Below are positions 1-10,213 of a DNA stretch of 64,000 nucleotides, piece after piece; the first letter of the stretch is position 1, and every line of letters begins with the position of its first letter. Both the position numbers and the translations under genes were made by a program. The DNA is taken from positions 3,100,001 to 3,164,000 of the forward strand of contig OU452204.1 of the NCBI GenBank assembly GCA_911728435.2, in the 5' to 3' direction. The notes under the pieces are model-generated. The model was given only the letters and a program-made list of their open reading frames with translations. It had not been told where the DNA came from and did no database searches. The DNA comes from Apoderus coryli. Lineage: Eukaryota; Arthropoda; Insecta; Coleoptera; Attelabidae.

Positions 1-544
1 TTAAGGAATATACCAGTCGCATTTAAGGTTTGATAGATTAATAAAAATGAACGAAAAACGCAATAATTGGGAGTATAGGATATGGAAAAGGCACAGTGGC
101 GTACCAAATATGCTTGTACGTAACTTTAAAATTGTTTTTGTACCTAAACACAGCACCAAAACAGGTATTTATTTCAAAGTAATAGCAGTACTTTATAATG
201 CTTTTTTCTTGAATTTCCTCGTAGAAAATCGTATTCACCTCCTTGTCACGCTAAAATATCGTTTCTGCACAGGTAAATAAATGAATAAAATACATAATTT
301 TAATGCACTGAATCACCTTTGTAAAGTACACCTTTCCCGTGTGCAAAAAGGAAATTTTCTATAATAGGCAGCGCTGCAGTTTCGCCTTCGGCGAAACTGC
401 AGCCTTAGTGGCTTTAAGTGGCCCCTTTTTTTCCCCATTTTAGAAAGAAACGGACTGTACGCTCGTTAGTATATATTAATACGGAAATTTGATCATGTCA
501 GCCATAGACTCGCTGATTTGGGATGGTTGAACATGTCAATAGAC
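1..544. other. AT-rich stretch with one strong hairpin
   Basis: I see no gene here. Short open frames at 47-280 and 38-238 overlap on opposite strands and resemble nothing I know. The only structured item is the GC-rich hairpin at 373-403, listed separately. A CAGTGGCGTACC string at 93-104 resembles a hAT terminus, but I found no matching partner with a target duplication. Confidence 0.6.
373..403. repeat. Perfect GC-rich hairpin with UUCG-type loop
   Basis: Two 14-base arms (GCTGCAGTTTCGCC and its exact complement) flank a TTC loop, so the transcript would close on a C(UUCG)G-type loop. It stands out in a region of roughly 30% GC. It could be the 3' hairpin of a Helitron-like element, but no CTRR terminus follows within about 12 bases, so that reading is weak. 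It could also be a stem-loop of a lost element. Confidence 0.6.
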
Positions 545-1055
545 TAGTTTTATACTCGACTTGTCTGTTCCATAATATAATAAGTACCAGGATGCCTCCC
601 TATTGACATGAAAAAATAACATTTCGTACTGACGTGCATAATCTGAATATGAGATCCCGAGGTTTGATAACTCCGCCCATACACAGAACATCGATGTTTG
701 AGAGAGGATTTAAATATAAAATTTATAACCTGTATAACGCTATTCCGAATGAATATCGCACCTTAGGGATTGTGTGTATGAGCTTCTATACCGGAACCAA
801 AACTTTTAGAGTTGCTTTTTTTTCTTTTCTTTTTTTTGTCAATTTAGTTTATAGTACCTAAGTCCTATATAATATTAGTGTGAATACTTTTTAAGTTAAG
901 TGGTAGAGCACCGTTAGGTGAACTTCCCCTGATTTTCTATACTTTTATACCTATTATATATCTAGTATACATATAATTGTATTTCTTCTTGTAACCGTTT
1001 GTATAAACAGTATTGAAAATAAAGTCATATATTATTGTTATTATTATTATTTAAC
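545..1055 (+). pseudogene. 3' end of a non-LTR retrotransposon (LINE), 5' truncated
   Basis: The frame at about 610-861 encodes the C-terminal tail seen in Jockey/I-type LINE reverse transcriptases: a run of NMRSRG, then PPIHRT, then SMFERGFKYKIYNLYNAIP, the conserved 'basic..SF.Y...LYN.IP' ending. The reverse transcriptase core is missing. The sequence ends with AATAAAG followed by a (TTA)n run at about 1030-1052, a microsatellite-like tail typical of a LINE 3' end. This is a 5'-truncated dead insertion, unlikely to be expressed as protein. Confidence 0.65.
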
Positions 1056-1499
1056 TACTGTTCAATTAAAAATTTTAAATACCTAATATAGGTATTATAC
1101 TATTTATTAATTATGTATGTTAATTTCCATTTTGGGAAAGCTTTTTTATTTAGTTAAACTTACTACAAATTAATATAGTTATCTTTTAATAGATTTAAGT
1201 TTCTTTTTCAAAAGAAATGCGTAAATATAGTTAACTAGATAACATTTAAAATAAACTGTTGCCCCCGAGGCACGAATAGCTCTCCATATTTAAGTGTAAA
1301 AATAATAATTTTATGACCTTTTTGACATTTATCTAAATTTAATAAATTTTTGTTTTGTTTTAGACGTCAGCTATTTTTTTTTAAGTATCGGGTTTTGTTC
1401 ATTTTTCTTCTCTTTGGAGGCACTATTTATACGTACATATTTTATATTTCAGATCTCCTAGGCCAAGTTCTTGTACGCAAAATAATTGATTTTTTTTAG

Positions 1500-3060
1500 T
1501 TTCATTATAAAATTTATTTTGCCCCTTTTTCTACCATTTACGAACCCCTATGTAAACAAAATTGTTTTTTTTTCGTTTTTGACCCTTTTTCGAACCAATT
1601 CTTTTATGTAACATTTTTTAGGTTATATTCTATCACAACTATGAAAAATTATTCATAAGTTTAAGAACTATGATTTTTTAAAATTTTGAACCCTCTTTTA
1701 AACCCCTTGCCTACGCTCAGTGTTAATCACCACCTATAAATATCCTGTAGTATTTTCGTACCAAATGTGGTTAAAATCCGTTAAGTGGTTTTTGAGTTAT
1801 CACGAATAAAAATTTTTTCTGACCCTTTTATAGAATTTTCATGGACGCCTATGGTACATTAATTTTTGTTGTGTATTTTTAACACCAATTCAATTAGTTA
1901 AATATAAATTTTTTACATTTAAATTTTTTTTTATTTTACCCCTTTTTCTACTATTTACAAACGCCTATGTAAATCAAAATTTTATGCTGCATTTTTTAGG
2001 TTATCTGATATCAAAGCTATATATAATTAGCCAATTTTTCTGGTATATTTGGAAACATGTTTTTTTAATTTTTGACCCTTTTTTTAGACTATTTTCGAAC
2101 GCCTGTGTGAACCAATTCTTTTATGTAACATTTTTTAGGTTATATTCTATCACAACTATGAAAAATTATTCATAAGTTTAAGAACTATGATTTTTTAAAT
2201 TTTTGAACCCTCTTTTAAACCCCTTGCCTACGCTCAATGTTAATCACCACCTATAAATAATATCCTGTAGTATTTTTGTATCAAATGTGGTTAAAATCCG
2301 TTAAGTGGTTTTTGAGTTATCACGGATACAAATTTTTTCTGACCCTTTTATAGAATTTTCACGGACGCCTATGGTACATTAATTTTTGTCGTGTATTTTT
2401 AACACCAATTCAACTAGTTAATATAACATTTTTTACATTTTATTTTTTTTTATTTTACCACTTTTTCTACTATTTACGAACGCCTATGTAAGTAAAAATT
2501 TTATGCTGCATTTTTTAGGTTATATTATATCAAAGCTGTATATAATTAGCCAATTTTTCTGGTATATTTGGGAAACATTTTTTTTTCGTTTTTGTCCCTT
2601 TTTTTAGACAATTTTCGAACGCCTGTGTGAACCAATTCTTTTATGTAACATTTTTTAGGTTATATTCTATGACAACTATGAAAAATTATTCCATATTTCG
2701 AATAAGTTTAGGAAATATATATTTTTTATATTTTGACCCCTTTTCCACTATTTACGAACGCCTATGAAAGTAAGTTATTTATGACACATTTTATAGGTTA
2801 TATTCTATTAAAGCTATAAATAATTAGTTAATATTTCTGCTATGTTTCAACAGTACGTTTTTTTAAAATATTTTTTACCCCATTTTACACTATTTTCGAA
2901 CGCCAATGTGGTCTAATATTTTATGTTCAATATTTTAGGTTATATTCAATTAAATGCGTAAAAAATTATGCAGTATGTCGGATAAGTTTAAGAACTATGA
3001 TTTTTTTAAATTTTTGAACCCTCTTTTAAACCCCTTGCCTACGCTCAATGTTTCCCAAAA
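1500..3060 (+). repeat. Higher-order tandem array, period about 520 bp
   Basis: A block reading GACCCTTTTATAGAATTTTC then GGACGCCTATGG occurs at 1821 and again at 2341, exactly 520 bases apart. Within each unit, shorter modules repeat with the phrase CGAACGCCTRTG about every 120-140 bases (1841, 1955, 2093, 2360, 2476, 2613, 2753, 2893). So each unit is itself a set of diverged submodules. A further copy at 63388/63916 shows a period of 528. Confidence 0.8.
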
Positions 3061-3146
3061 ACTAATCAGCTTCTTGTCATGTCCTATAGTATTTTTGTAC
3101 CAAATTTGGTTAAAATCTGTTAAGTGGTTTTTGCGTTTTCGTGCAT

Positions 3147-3172
3147 ACAGACAGACTGACAGACAGACAGAC
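3147..3172 (+). repeat. (CAGA)n microsatellite
   Basis: About six CAGA/CTGA units follow the tandem array, just before the AT-rich 3' end of the HINE-like element. Confidence 0.9.
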
Positions 3173-3309
3173 ATTTTTTTAAAACTACTTATTTATATAT
3201 AAAATGACCAAAAACAAGTATTTCCGGTGATTTAAAAAAAAAAAAATTTTTCATGAAACTAATAGTCTCCATACATACATATATTCCATATATGATATGG
3301 AGAGCTAAA

Positions 3310-3735
3310 AATATTTATACCTAAATACTTGTATACATAATTTAATTAATAATAAAATATCATTAGATAATACTTACCTACTTATTCTATATTTTAAGTA
3401 TATTATAGATTCGTCACTCGTAGAAAATTTTATCAAATGCTCATTTATTCTTCTTTTTATACATTTTTCTGTTATTTTTGAAAAATTTCTTATTAAAGAT
3501 GTCGGTTAATAACTTGACACTAACCGGGGGTCTCCATTTTTAAATACTGCCATCTTTTGTTAATGCCTAGAAATTTAAAAAAGTTCCTATTTTTGATGCC
3601 CCCCGTACAAATGACTTGTAAAATTTGCGGAAATACTGTTTCTCTACAATCAAATTATTTACAATACCTTGACATTGATCAATGATGTCTATTTGGAACA
3701 ACAACAAAAAAAGTTTTATTTTTAAGTACTACTAG
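3310..3735. other. No feature recognised
   Basis: AT-rich sequence with no coding frame, RNA gene or repeat that I can support. Confidence 0.5.
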
Positions 3736-3739
3736 GTAA

Positions 3740-4065
3740 ATAGTTTAATGATTTTAACAAATGTTCAAACTGTTCACCAAGTTCCTACATACATAAATTG
3801 ATTATTTCAAAAAATTCGACTGCACTTTGGGCATCGTGTCGGGCTTGGTTTTAAAATAATCTGCAAGCATTGATAATTCTTTGCAATAACTCAGCTTCCG
3901 TAGCGATGCGATACACTGCAACGGGTGCATCGTTGCCTCTTCCGATCCACTTAATTGGCATTGTTATTAATTTCATTTAATAATCTGCGAACGTTGAATG
4001 AACGTTGGGGTGGCGCTTCGTTGTGATAAACCCAAAGACCTTAATAATACAGGAGACCACATTGT
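3740..4065 (-). pseudogene. Remnant of a Tc1/mariner-like (DD41D-type) transposase C-terminus
   Basis: Read on the minus strand with several stops, the region gives a KRHPNVHSTFA piece, then IKWIGRGNDAP, then TEAELLQRII, and ends GEQFEHLLKS. This matches the end of the transposases better preserved at 37533-38606 and 54123-54899 (RWIGRGGP, then the EEL..RI segment, ending with QFEHLL). The segment that should hold the third catalytic Asp (WPARSPDL..LD) is deleted. A dead fossil with no intact terminal repeats found nearby. Confidence 0.6.
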
Positions 4066-4531
4066 TTACGTTTTCAGGGTTAGCAAACATCGTCCCTTCC
4101 TTTATTTATCCTAATACAAGCATTGCCAGACTTACAAATGTATTTGGAATATCTTTAAATTTTTGTCAAAACAAATAAAAAATGAGCCATGTAAATAATT
4201 ATTTGTAACTAGGATGTTAATAAAAAATTTTATTACTATACTTAGGTTATAAATTAGTTCATTTTAAGATTAAATTGTACAAAACGGGATAATAATTTTA
4301 TTTTAGGAATTATTCTCATAGTAAAATAAAAGGGCACTACGGCAACATCGTTTACAACTTTACGCTTCTTGTACGACAGAACACGGCGTTATGAATGAAA
4401 TTATAATTTGCGACGTTGACGTTGAGAAACACTCATGTCATTATCGCTTTTCATCGTTTTTTGAAGTATTTTCCTGTTTTGCGATATTCTTGTGTGTGTT
4501 TTTTTAAACTTTAAATATTTATTGAATAACT

Positions 4532-6019
4532 ATGGTTCGTGGTTGTGTAGTTTGTGGAAAAGTGGATAGTTTATTTCCAGATTTAACTTTTCACAGGTAA
4601 GTGTGGTTATGTTTGGAAATTTGTTTGTGTTTGGTGTTAGTTTACACAGTGGCGGGGTTTGTTTGATATGATAAATTTGTTACATTTTGAATTTTTATTT
4701 CTATTAAATTATTAGTAACAAAAGCAAACAGATACTTTCTGAAAATAATGTTGGTTCATTTACGCCCAACAATGTAACCGCTTAGTAATTCAAAGCAGCA
4801 TTAAAGAAGTAAGTGGTAAATCTACGTAGGATATTACCTCCCTAGCTCTGGAGTATAAGGCTGATTATAGCCTTTTTACATTAGGTACTTATATTGTATT
4901 TTTTAAATTAGGTTTCCTCAGGAACCGGAAAAACGAAAACTCTGGTTTTCTTTAGTTGACATTGCTAAAGGACCACTTTTGCCAAAAAATCCTTGGTTAT
5001 GCTCGGATCATTTTTTCCCAGAGGATCTGGTAACGAAATCTAAGGGAGCAAGATTCGTTAGAAAGGGTGGAAATCCTCGACGGTGTGAAGGTGTTTTATT
5101 TTTGGATGATGCATCCACTAGGTAAAAAATATTTATAATTATATTTATTATATTATAATAATAATTTATATTCTTCTAGCTCTGACTCAACCACAGATGT
5201 TAGGTCTGTGGACTCATCTGTTTTTGGAACACCTCCAATACCGAAAGAATATCCTAAGTAAGTTCTGTTATTATTATTTTTTGGATGAAATTAAACTAGC
5301 TAAGTAGGTATGTGCATTAACCGCATTTATATCCATTTTTAGGATTGCTCAGCTATTCTTAGAAAAAACTATTATGGAGTCCACTGTTTCAACCGCTAAT
5401 ATGGGGTCCCTAATCAAAAGGTATCCTTTAGAAAAGCTTTTTAATATTTTGATATATTGAATTAATACATATTTTAGGTCTGAAAGTATAATTGTTAAAT
5501 CTATTCGTGGCACCTCCAGAGCCAGTTTCATTAGAAGCCAACAAGGGTTCAACCAGTTCTGTGACAGAAACTGCATCAGAAGCAGGAGAATCCCATTCTG
5601 ATATAATTGAAGCCCCTGTAGCTAGTGCAAAAATTTGAAGTAAAAAGAGGTAGGTATTACACCAACATGTTTCAGAAGCGGGTGATATAAAGGAGCTGAA
5701 GCTAAATGTTGGTATATTTGGTACATTATTCAAATTTACATTTTACCGTTATGAAATTTTGATATTTGTTCATAAAAAGCTCTTTTTTTAGTATAATTTA
5801 CCAGGGGCTTGATATTTTTTAGGAAAAGGCGTTATCCTGGTGATATGGATAGTAGTGACTTTTCAACCCCTACTAAGAGAAGAAAAAATATAGGAATTTT
5901 AAAAAATAAAATAACGTGCCAAAGGAAAAGAATACACACCTTACAAAATCAAGTTAGACGACTTAAAATCCGCGTAAAATCATTAAAAGATCTATTGATA
6001 GTTTTAAGGAACAAATCAC
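4532..6019 (+). pseudogene. THAP-domain protein gene (P-element/THAP9-like), spliced and disrupted
   Basis: Exon 1 (4532-4596) starts MVRGCVVCGK and ends at GTAAGT. Exon 2 (4912-5121) joins in frame and completes a C2CH THAP zinc finger: C..C, HRFPQEPEKRKLW, then CSDHFFPEDL. Exons at 5180-5257 and 5343-5420 also join in frame with clean GT/AG borders. The exon from 5478 changes frame near 5500: the better protein (PPEPVSLEANKG...) lies in another frame and reaches a TGA at 5636. The last exon (about 5823-6012) encodes RKRRYPGDMDSS followed by a basic coiled coil, the layout after THAP domains in THAP9/P-element proteins. It is cut off by LINE sequence from about 6010, so no transposase core remains. 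Either a P-element-type transposon fragment or a decayed host THAP gene. THAP domains bind DNA. Confidence 0.75.
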
Positions 6020-6338
6020 AGATACCGTGAAGCTGGCGAAAAAATCAGAGGTGACTTTTATCATGGGCGATTTTAATGCCAAAGTAGGAAGTACACCACG
6101 AGAGGATATTACCGGTACATACGGATTAGGTACAGCAAACGATAGAGGAGACCGGCTAGTTCAGTTCTGCCAGGAACATGATTTCATTGTCTCAAACACC
6201 TTTTTTAAACTTCCAAATAGAAGGCTCTATACGTGGACCTCTAGCGCCCATATCCCTGAAAGAATTATTCGCAATCAAATAGACTTCATACTTATTAAAA
6301 AGCGATACAGAAACTGCATAAAGTCTGCAAAAACATAA
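6010..6338 (+). pseudogene. RTE-type LINE endonuclease fragment
   Basis: Encodes the C-terminal half of an endonuclease/exonuclease/phosphatase (EEP) domain: MGDFNAKVG with the catalytic Asp/Asn pair, then RGDRLVQFCQEHDF, RRLYTWTS, and RNQIDFIL. This is the target-nicking endonuclease of RTE-clade LINEs, often mislabelled craniofacial development protein 2-like. The reverse transcriptase is absent; the frame stops at 6336. It abuts the THAP coiled-coil exon without a spacer, so it interrupts that gene or its transposon. Confidence 0.8.
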
Positions 6339-6640
6339 TTAATTTGTATGTTCATAGTAATTATTATGTATTGTCATTGTGTATAATTTAATATATGTAG
6401 CTAAAAATAAACTATTGAGAATAATGTGCCTTTTTTTATTTCCTGACTTCCTATTTGTAATGCAAAAAATGATTTTAAAATTAGATTATCTTCAAATTAT
6501 ACATAAATATATTAATTTAAGTATTGTTTTTTCGATATACGAAATGAAGGTTTTTCAGCTATATCAACAAATACCTACAACAAAGAAAGATTAACAGACT
6601 TTCTTAGCGAATACCTTATACATATTAATATTTAAATTAT
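6339..6640. other. AT-rich, no gene supported
   Basis: A 71-codon frame at 6379-6594 has no recognisable motif and looks like chance. Confidence 0.5.
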
Positions 6641-6644
6641 TTTA

Positions 6645-7690
6645 CTGAAAAACTCATTCCAATATTGTTGGCGGATAGGGATCCTGAAGTTCTCAAGTAC
6701 AAGATCGATGTCACACTCAGTGAGTTCAGTGCATGGTGCCAAAGAAACAGGTTAATCATCAACTACGACAAAACAGTCGCCTTACAATTTAATAGATATA
6801 AAACTATAGATCTTAACATCAATTTTGATCAAATCCAATTATCTCCATTAGAGTCCGCCAAACTGTTGGGAGTGATTGTAGATTCTGAGCTGAGCTGGGT
6901 AGCGCACGTGGACGATCTTTGTAAAAAACTAAATAAAAATTTGTATATTTTAAACTCAATAAAAACTTTCATGAATTTAGGTGCACTAATGTCAGTATAC
7001 TACGCCTTGATTTATTCTGCAGTTTCATATGGTATAGTGGTCTGGGGTAGGAGCGCCGAGTTTGACAGAGTTTTCATACTTCAAAAACGAGCGATGAGGT
7101 GTATTTTTAAAATACCTTATAGGGCCACCTGCAGAGATGCCTTCAAAAATAACGGTGTGCTTACAGTCCCATCGATCTACCTGTACAAGTTGCTCTGTTA
7201 TGCCTTCAGAAATAGAAATCATACCCCTACGTGTGGCGACAATCACAATTACTTTACTAGGGGGAGAGACCAATTCCATTTGCCTCGTCCGAGACATGAG
7301 TTTTTTAAGAAGTCGCCGACTTATTCGGGTTGTTATTATTACAATCTCCTTCCCGAAGACATTAAGGGCTGTCAGTCAGAGGGTAAATTTAAAAGAAAGT
7401 TAAAGAAATTCTTGTCCAATAACGCATTCTATAGTTTGCAGGAATTTACTGCAATGGTTCACTGAGATTTTATCAATGTGTTGCAATTTTATTTATTCAT
7501 TTGTTTATTTGTTTATTGTTGTATCTCTGTTTTACTGAGACATTTTTTATGTGCATCAAAGTTTAGTGTTTAATGTTGAGTAACTATATGACATATTGTT
7601 GTATTTTATGTTAACTATCCAAAATAATGTTTGACTTGCCAATGTATATATTGTTATACTTAATGATGGCCAATAAAGATTACAATTAAA
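6645..7690 (+). pseudogene. 5'-truncated LINE: reverse transcriptase thumb and C-terminal region
   Basis: The frame at 6665-7465 (266 codons) holds the part after the catalytic YADD box of Jockey/I-type reverse transcriptases: SEFSAWCQRNRLIINYDKT, then SAKLLGVIVDSELSW, then ALIYSAVSYGIVVWG, ending with the YYYNLLPEDIK motif. It is uninterrupted, so the insertion is fairly recent, but it lacks the endonuclease and the palm. The 3' UTR runs to about 7690 and ends near GGCCAATAAAGATTACAATTAAA. A different copy of a similar LINE is at 55032-55965 on the other strand. Confidence 0.8.
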
Positions 7691-8164
7691 TATCGACTAA
7701 ATTTCAGTTTCAAAATAAGTTGAATAGCGGTTAAATTCTCGGCACGTTGGCTTTTTAATGTATGCTATTAATTATATATTATGTATTGTATACCTAGTTC
7801 AAAAACAGTCAGCGATCAGTACGCCACTGGCTGCAGAACGCATACCGGAGATTACAACGTTGCCAATGAGCAACTTGAAGGCGACAAGGATAAGTCTTTC
7901 TCTCTCTTACACATTACTTGTTTACAAGTAATGTTGGCTCGTGTTTGAAAGCACGTTATCAATGAAATATTTTGTCTCCTGTGTTAGTAAGGTCTTTGGA
8001 TAAACCAGATTTCGGCACGAAGTTGTAAGGAAAGATCCTCCAATAAATTAGGTAAAATGTTTTGCAAGAAGAGTAGATAGTTTAGCGCCAGTTAACCGAT
8101 TTGGCATTACAACTGGTCCAATAGTGAAATTGTCAAACATACCTGCCCCAACATAAATTCTAAG
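7691..8164. other. Unassigned repeats; no gene
   Basis: The string TCTCCTGTGTTAGTAAGGTCTTTGG at about 7976 (25 bases, differing at a few positions) matches the complement of about 4030-4060, so the region holds repeat debris related to the 3740-4065 fossil. Nothing else recognised. Confidence 0.4.
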
Positions 8165-8827
8165 TGTTTTTTATCACACTATTAATTTTATAAAAATCTA
8201 AGGAATGTTAAATTTAGGCAAAATTATATTCAGTCATTTACATGGACAGGAAAAAGATAGGGACTTCCGGTTTGCACTGTTTTCTTTATTTGTACATACT
8301 CTTTCCATCTAGTTAATACTAATAGTACCACTCCATTTGATTTTTCTAAGAAAATTGACAAGATCAGAAACATTGTAATATATCTCCATCTAGCGGCTAT
8401 ATGTAAAAAATAAATAGAAGCACCAATACTTTTTTTGATACTACCAAACATTACCTTTATACTGAGCCTAATTTTATTAAAATCGGACTATCCATAAGAA
8501 AGTTAGATAACTTTCCACAAACCAACATTCTCTGGCTCCTCCATTTATTTAAGAAGATAGGGAAAAAGGTTCTATGAAAACGTTTTAGAATTGTAGTTAG
8601 ATCATTCTCATTAAGTTTAACATTTACGTAATATAAGTAAATTTTTAGGTAAACAGTGTTTTTCAATTTATAGTTAGATTTATGCCCTCTAGCGGACATT
8701 TTAGGAAACTAAAACAATTTTCCAGCGATTTCCCTTGTCCGCTTTTACTAAAGAAAAAAAATACTAAAACCGTAACATGATTAGTTTTTGAGATAGAGCA
8801 GGCCTCTTTCCTTATCGGTACATCCAG
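8165..8827 (-). mobile_element. MITE copy related to the element at 23502-27227
   Basis: The right end reads TTACGGTTTTAG-type sequence to CATCCAG followed by TA. Its complement matches both outer arms at 23502 and 27227 (CGGGTGTACAGATAAG, GAAAGGACGCCGGC, TCATGTTACGG). Internal blocks, such as the 8210-8460 and 8690-8760 segments, match the 26935-27130 and 23560-23690 blocks of that element. The left terminus is not visible and seems truncated near 8165. No protein is encoded; short frames at 8230-8699 are chance. A TA-targeting nonautonomous mariner-like element is the likely class. Confidence 0.7.
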
Positions 8828-8928
8828 TACATTAATCTTTGATGTTAGGAATGAATCATGTTATCAAAATTACTGTTACGAGAATTTCTAAACAATTTTT
8901 GTTCACTTTTTCGTGATCAATATTTAGA

Positions 8929-9310
8929 TTCACAAATTCTTGGGATGAGGCTCACAAATAACACACATACTAAATAACAATTTGTTATTTAATGTCAAAA
9001 ATATTTAATTTCCTCTTAAACAACGTTTGGATAACGTAAATATGTTGCCTTCTTCAGATAATACATTGATTATATATATATTATTATTATTATTAATACA
9101 AAAACCGTCTAGTAGACAAATGGCTGTGAAAACATTTGTCTATTATATGATTTTCGTATGAAATGTATTATCTGAAGAAGGCGACATATTTACGTTGTCG
9201 AAACGTTGTTTAAGAGGGAAAAAATGTCTTAACATTAAATATCAAATTGTTATTTAGTCTGTGTGTTAGTTGTGAGCCTCATCCTAAGAATTTGTGAATC
9301 TAAATATCTA
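8929..9310. mobile_element. Penelope-type inverted-repeat unit (about 145 bp arms)
   Basis: The sequence at 8929-9075 is the reverse complement of 9165-9310: ATTCACAAATTCTTGGGATG pairs with CATCCTAAGAATTTGTGAAT, and CTTAAACAACGTTTGG with TCGAAACGTTGTTTAAG. The arms flank about 90 bases containing a TTA microsatellite. Each arm carries a CTGAAGA...GAAAC string resembling a hammerhead-ribozyme core. Inverted terminal repeats carrying hammerheads are known from Penelope-like elements. No reverse transcriptase is present, so this would be a solo or internally deleted copy. Confidence 0.6.
9172..9204 (+). ncRNA. Hammerhead-ribozyme-like core (variant)
   Basis: CTGAAGA at 9172-9178, a short stem (GGCGACA...TTGTCG region) and GAAAC at 9200-9204. 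CTGAAGA fits the CUGANGA consensus of the conserved hammerhead core. The inverted partner at about 9024-9057 has GTTTGG where GTTTC is expected, so it is probably dead. Activity is not shown. Confidence 0.45.
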
Positions 9311-9634
9311 AACAATGTGATATTAAATACAACTGTTACCCTAGGTGTACAGAAAAAGAATGGTTTCCTTGATACATTCACGATACGAAAAAGTCAACCG
9401 ACATCGCGTATTATTTTATTATTTAGTCGACCTAAACTTAATAAAAAAAAATGATTATTGCTATGGAACAAAGCCAAAAGAATAGTAGAGAGGCCGCACC
9501 CAATTTACGTATATATTTTATTAGTAACCATACAGTCAATATCAAGGTCCTGCACTACATTAAATATCAAGTAACTTGAAATATTAACTTCCTTGGACCC
9601 AAAACTGGACATATAAAATGAAGAAATCTTCAAC

Positions 9635-9670
9635 TATAAAAACGCTACAAAATTTTACATTAAACATCAG
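9635..9670 (+). promoter_or_regulatory. Candidate core promoter of the 9725 cuticle gene
   Basis: TATAAA at 9635-9640 is followed about 31 bases later by ATCAGATT (9666-9673), an arthropod initiator-like TCAGA. This gives a 5' UTR of about 57 bases before the ATG. A second TATAAAA at about 9611 is farther away. Confidence 0.5.
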
Positions 9671-9724
9671 ATTACTTCAGTCAGTCATTGTACTCGCAAC
9701 ACAGACCAAAACAAATAATCAAAA

Positions 9725-10081
9725 ATGTTTAAATTGGTGGTGTTGTTCGCTCTCGTTGCCATCGCTGCAGCTAAACCAAGTGCTATCTTGGAACACTCAG
9801 CTGCCTACGTAGCAGCACCAGTGGCGTATACAGTTCCTGCGGCTGTAAGCCATTCCTACCGACAAGACATTGTGAGTAAACCAGTGATTGCCGCCTACTC
9901 AGCTCCAGCTGTAGTCAGCTATGCTGCTCATGCTCCAGTTGTCGCCGCTCCTGCTGCAGTGAGCAGCACATACAGACAAGACATCGTTAGCAAACCTGTG
10001 TTTGCTGCGTATGCTGCACCATCTGTAGTAAGTTATGCGGCTCATGTGTCTCCAGTGCATGCTGCTCAACTTGCATGGTAA
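9725..10081 (+). CDS. Secreted low-complexity cuticular protein (retinin-like repeats)
   Basis: A 118-residue protein. Residues 1-16 (MFKLVVLFALVAIAAA) form a clean signal peptide, with cleavage likely before KPS. The mature part is Ala/Val/Tyr/Ser/Pro-rich. It contains two matching modules: VSHSYRQDIVSKP near residue 42 and VSSTYRQDIVSKP near residue 81, each followed by a YAAPxVVSYAAH stretch. This resembles insect low-complexity cuticle proteins with retinin-type motifs (for example 'cuticle protein 16.5-like'). It should be secreted by epidermis or eye cells into chitinous cuticle or corneal lens. The start is fixed by AAAAATGTTT and the signal peptide. It has no intron in the window. TATA/initiator lie upstream and AATAAA at 10208. 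It is one of few intact host genes here. Confidence 0.85.
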   Translation: MFKLVVLFALVAIAAAKPSAILEHSAAYVAAPVAYTVPAAVSHSYRQDIVSKPVIAAYSAPAVVSYAAHAPVVAAPAAVSSTYRQDIVSKPVFAAYAAPSVVSYAAHVSPVHAAQLAW

Positions 10082-10207
10082 ATGTGAGGACTGTTGTACT
10101 GCAATTTGTAGGTTTGTGATTTTTTTGTAAATTATTAAAATTTATATATTTTGTAAATTATTTAATTTATATATCATGCATTTTTTTCAATTTGAATATT
10201 TTCGAAA

Positions 10208-10213
10208 AATAAA
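10208..10213 (+). terminator. Polyadenylation signal AATAAA of the cuticle gene
   Basis: AATAAA 127 bases after the stop codon. Confidence 0.7.

Larger units (their letters stand above)
1250..3309 (+). mobile_element. HINE/Helentron-like nonautonomous element with tandem-repeat core
   Basis: The left end reads AAATAAACTGTTGCCCC and carries a subterminal AGCTCTCCATAT at 1278-1289. The right end carries the inverted partner ATATGGAGAGCT at 3295-3306, inside a hairpin (TCTCC...GGAGA). Between them lie a tandem-repeat array (about 1500-3060) and a CAGA microsatellite (3147-3172). Subterminal inverted repeats, a central tandem array, a microsatellite and a 3' hairpin are the published hallmarks of DINE-1/HINE elements, the nonautonomous partners of Helentrons. 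The same left end recurs at 63010 and, inverted, at 18050. No protein is encoded; short frames inside are chance. Assignment to HINE is inference. Confidence 0.6.

Noticed and set aside
373..403. Helitron 3' terminus.
   Set aside because: No CTRR within about 12 bases after the hairpin and no TC start identified upstream.
6379..6594. 71-codon plus-strand frame between two LINE fragments.
   Set aside because: Phe/Leu/Ile-rich, AT-driven composition, no motif, no promoter.
93..7829. CAGTGGCGTACC at 93 and GTACGCCACTG at 7819-7829 could be the two ends of a hAT element.
   Set aside because: The flanking 8-mers do not match and the interior is a mixture of unrelated elements; similar tips are common.
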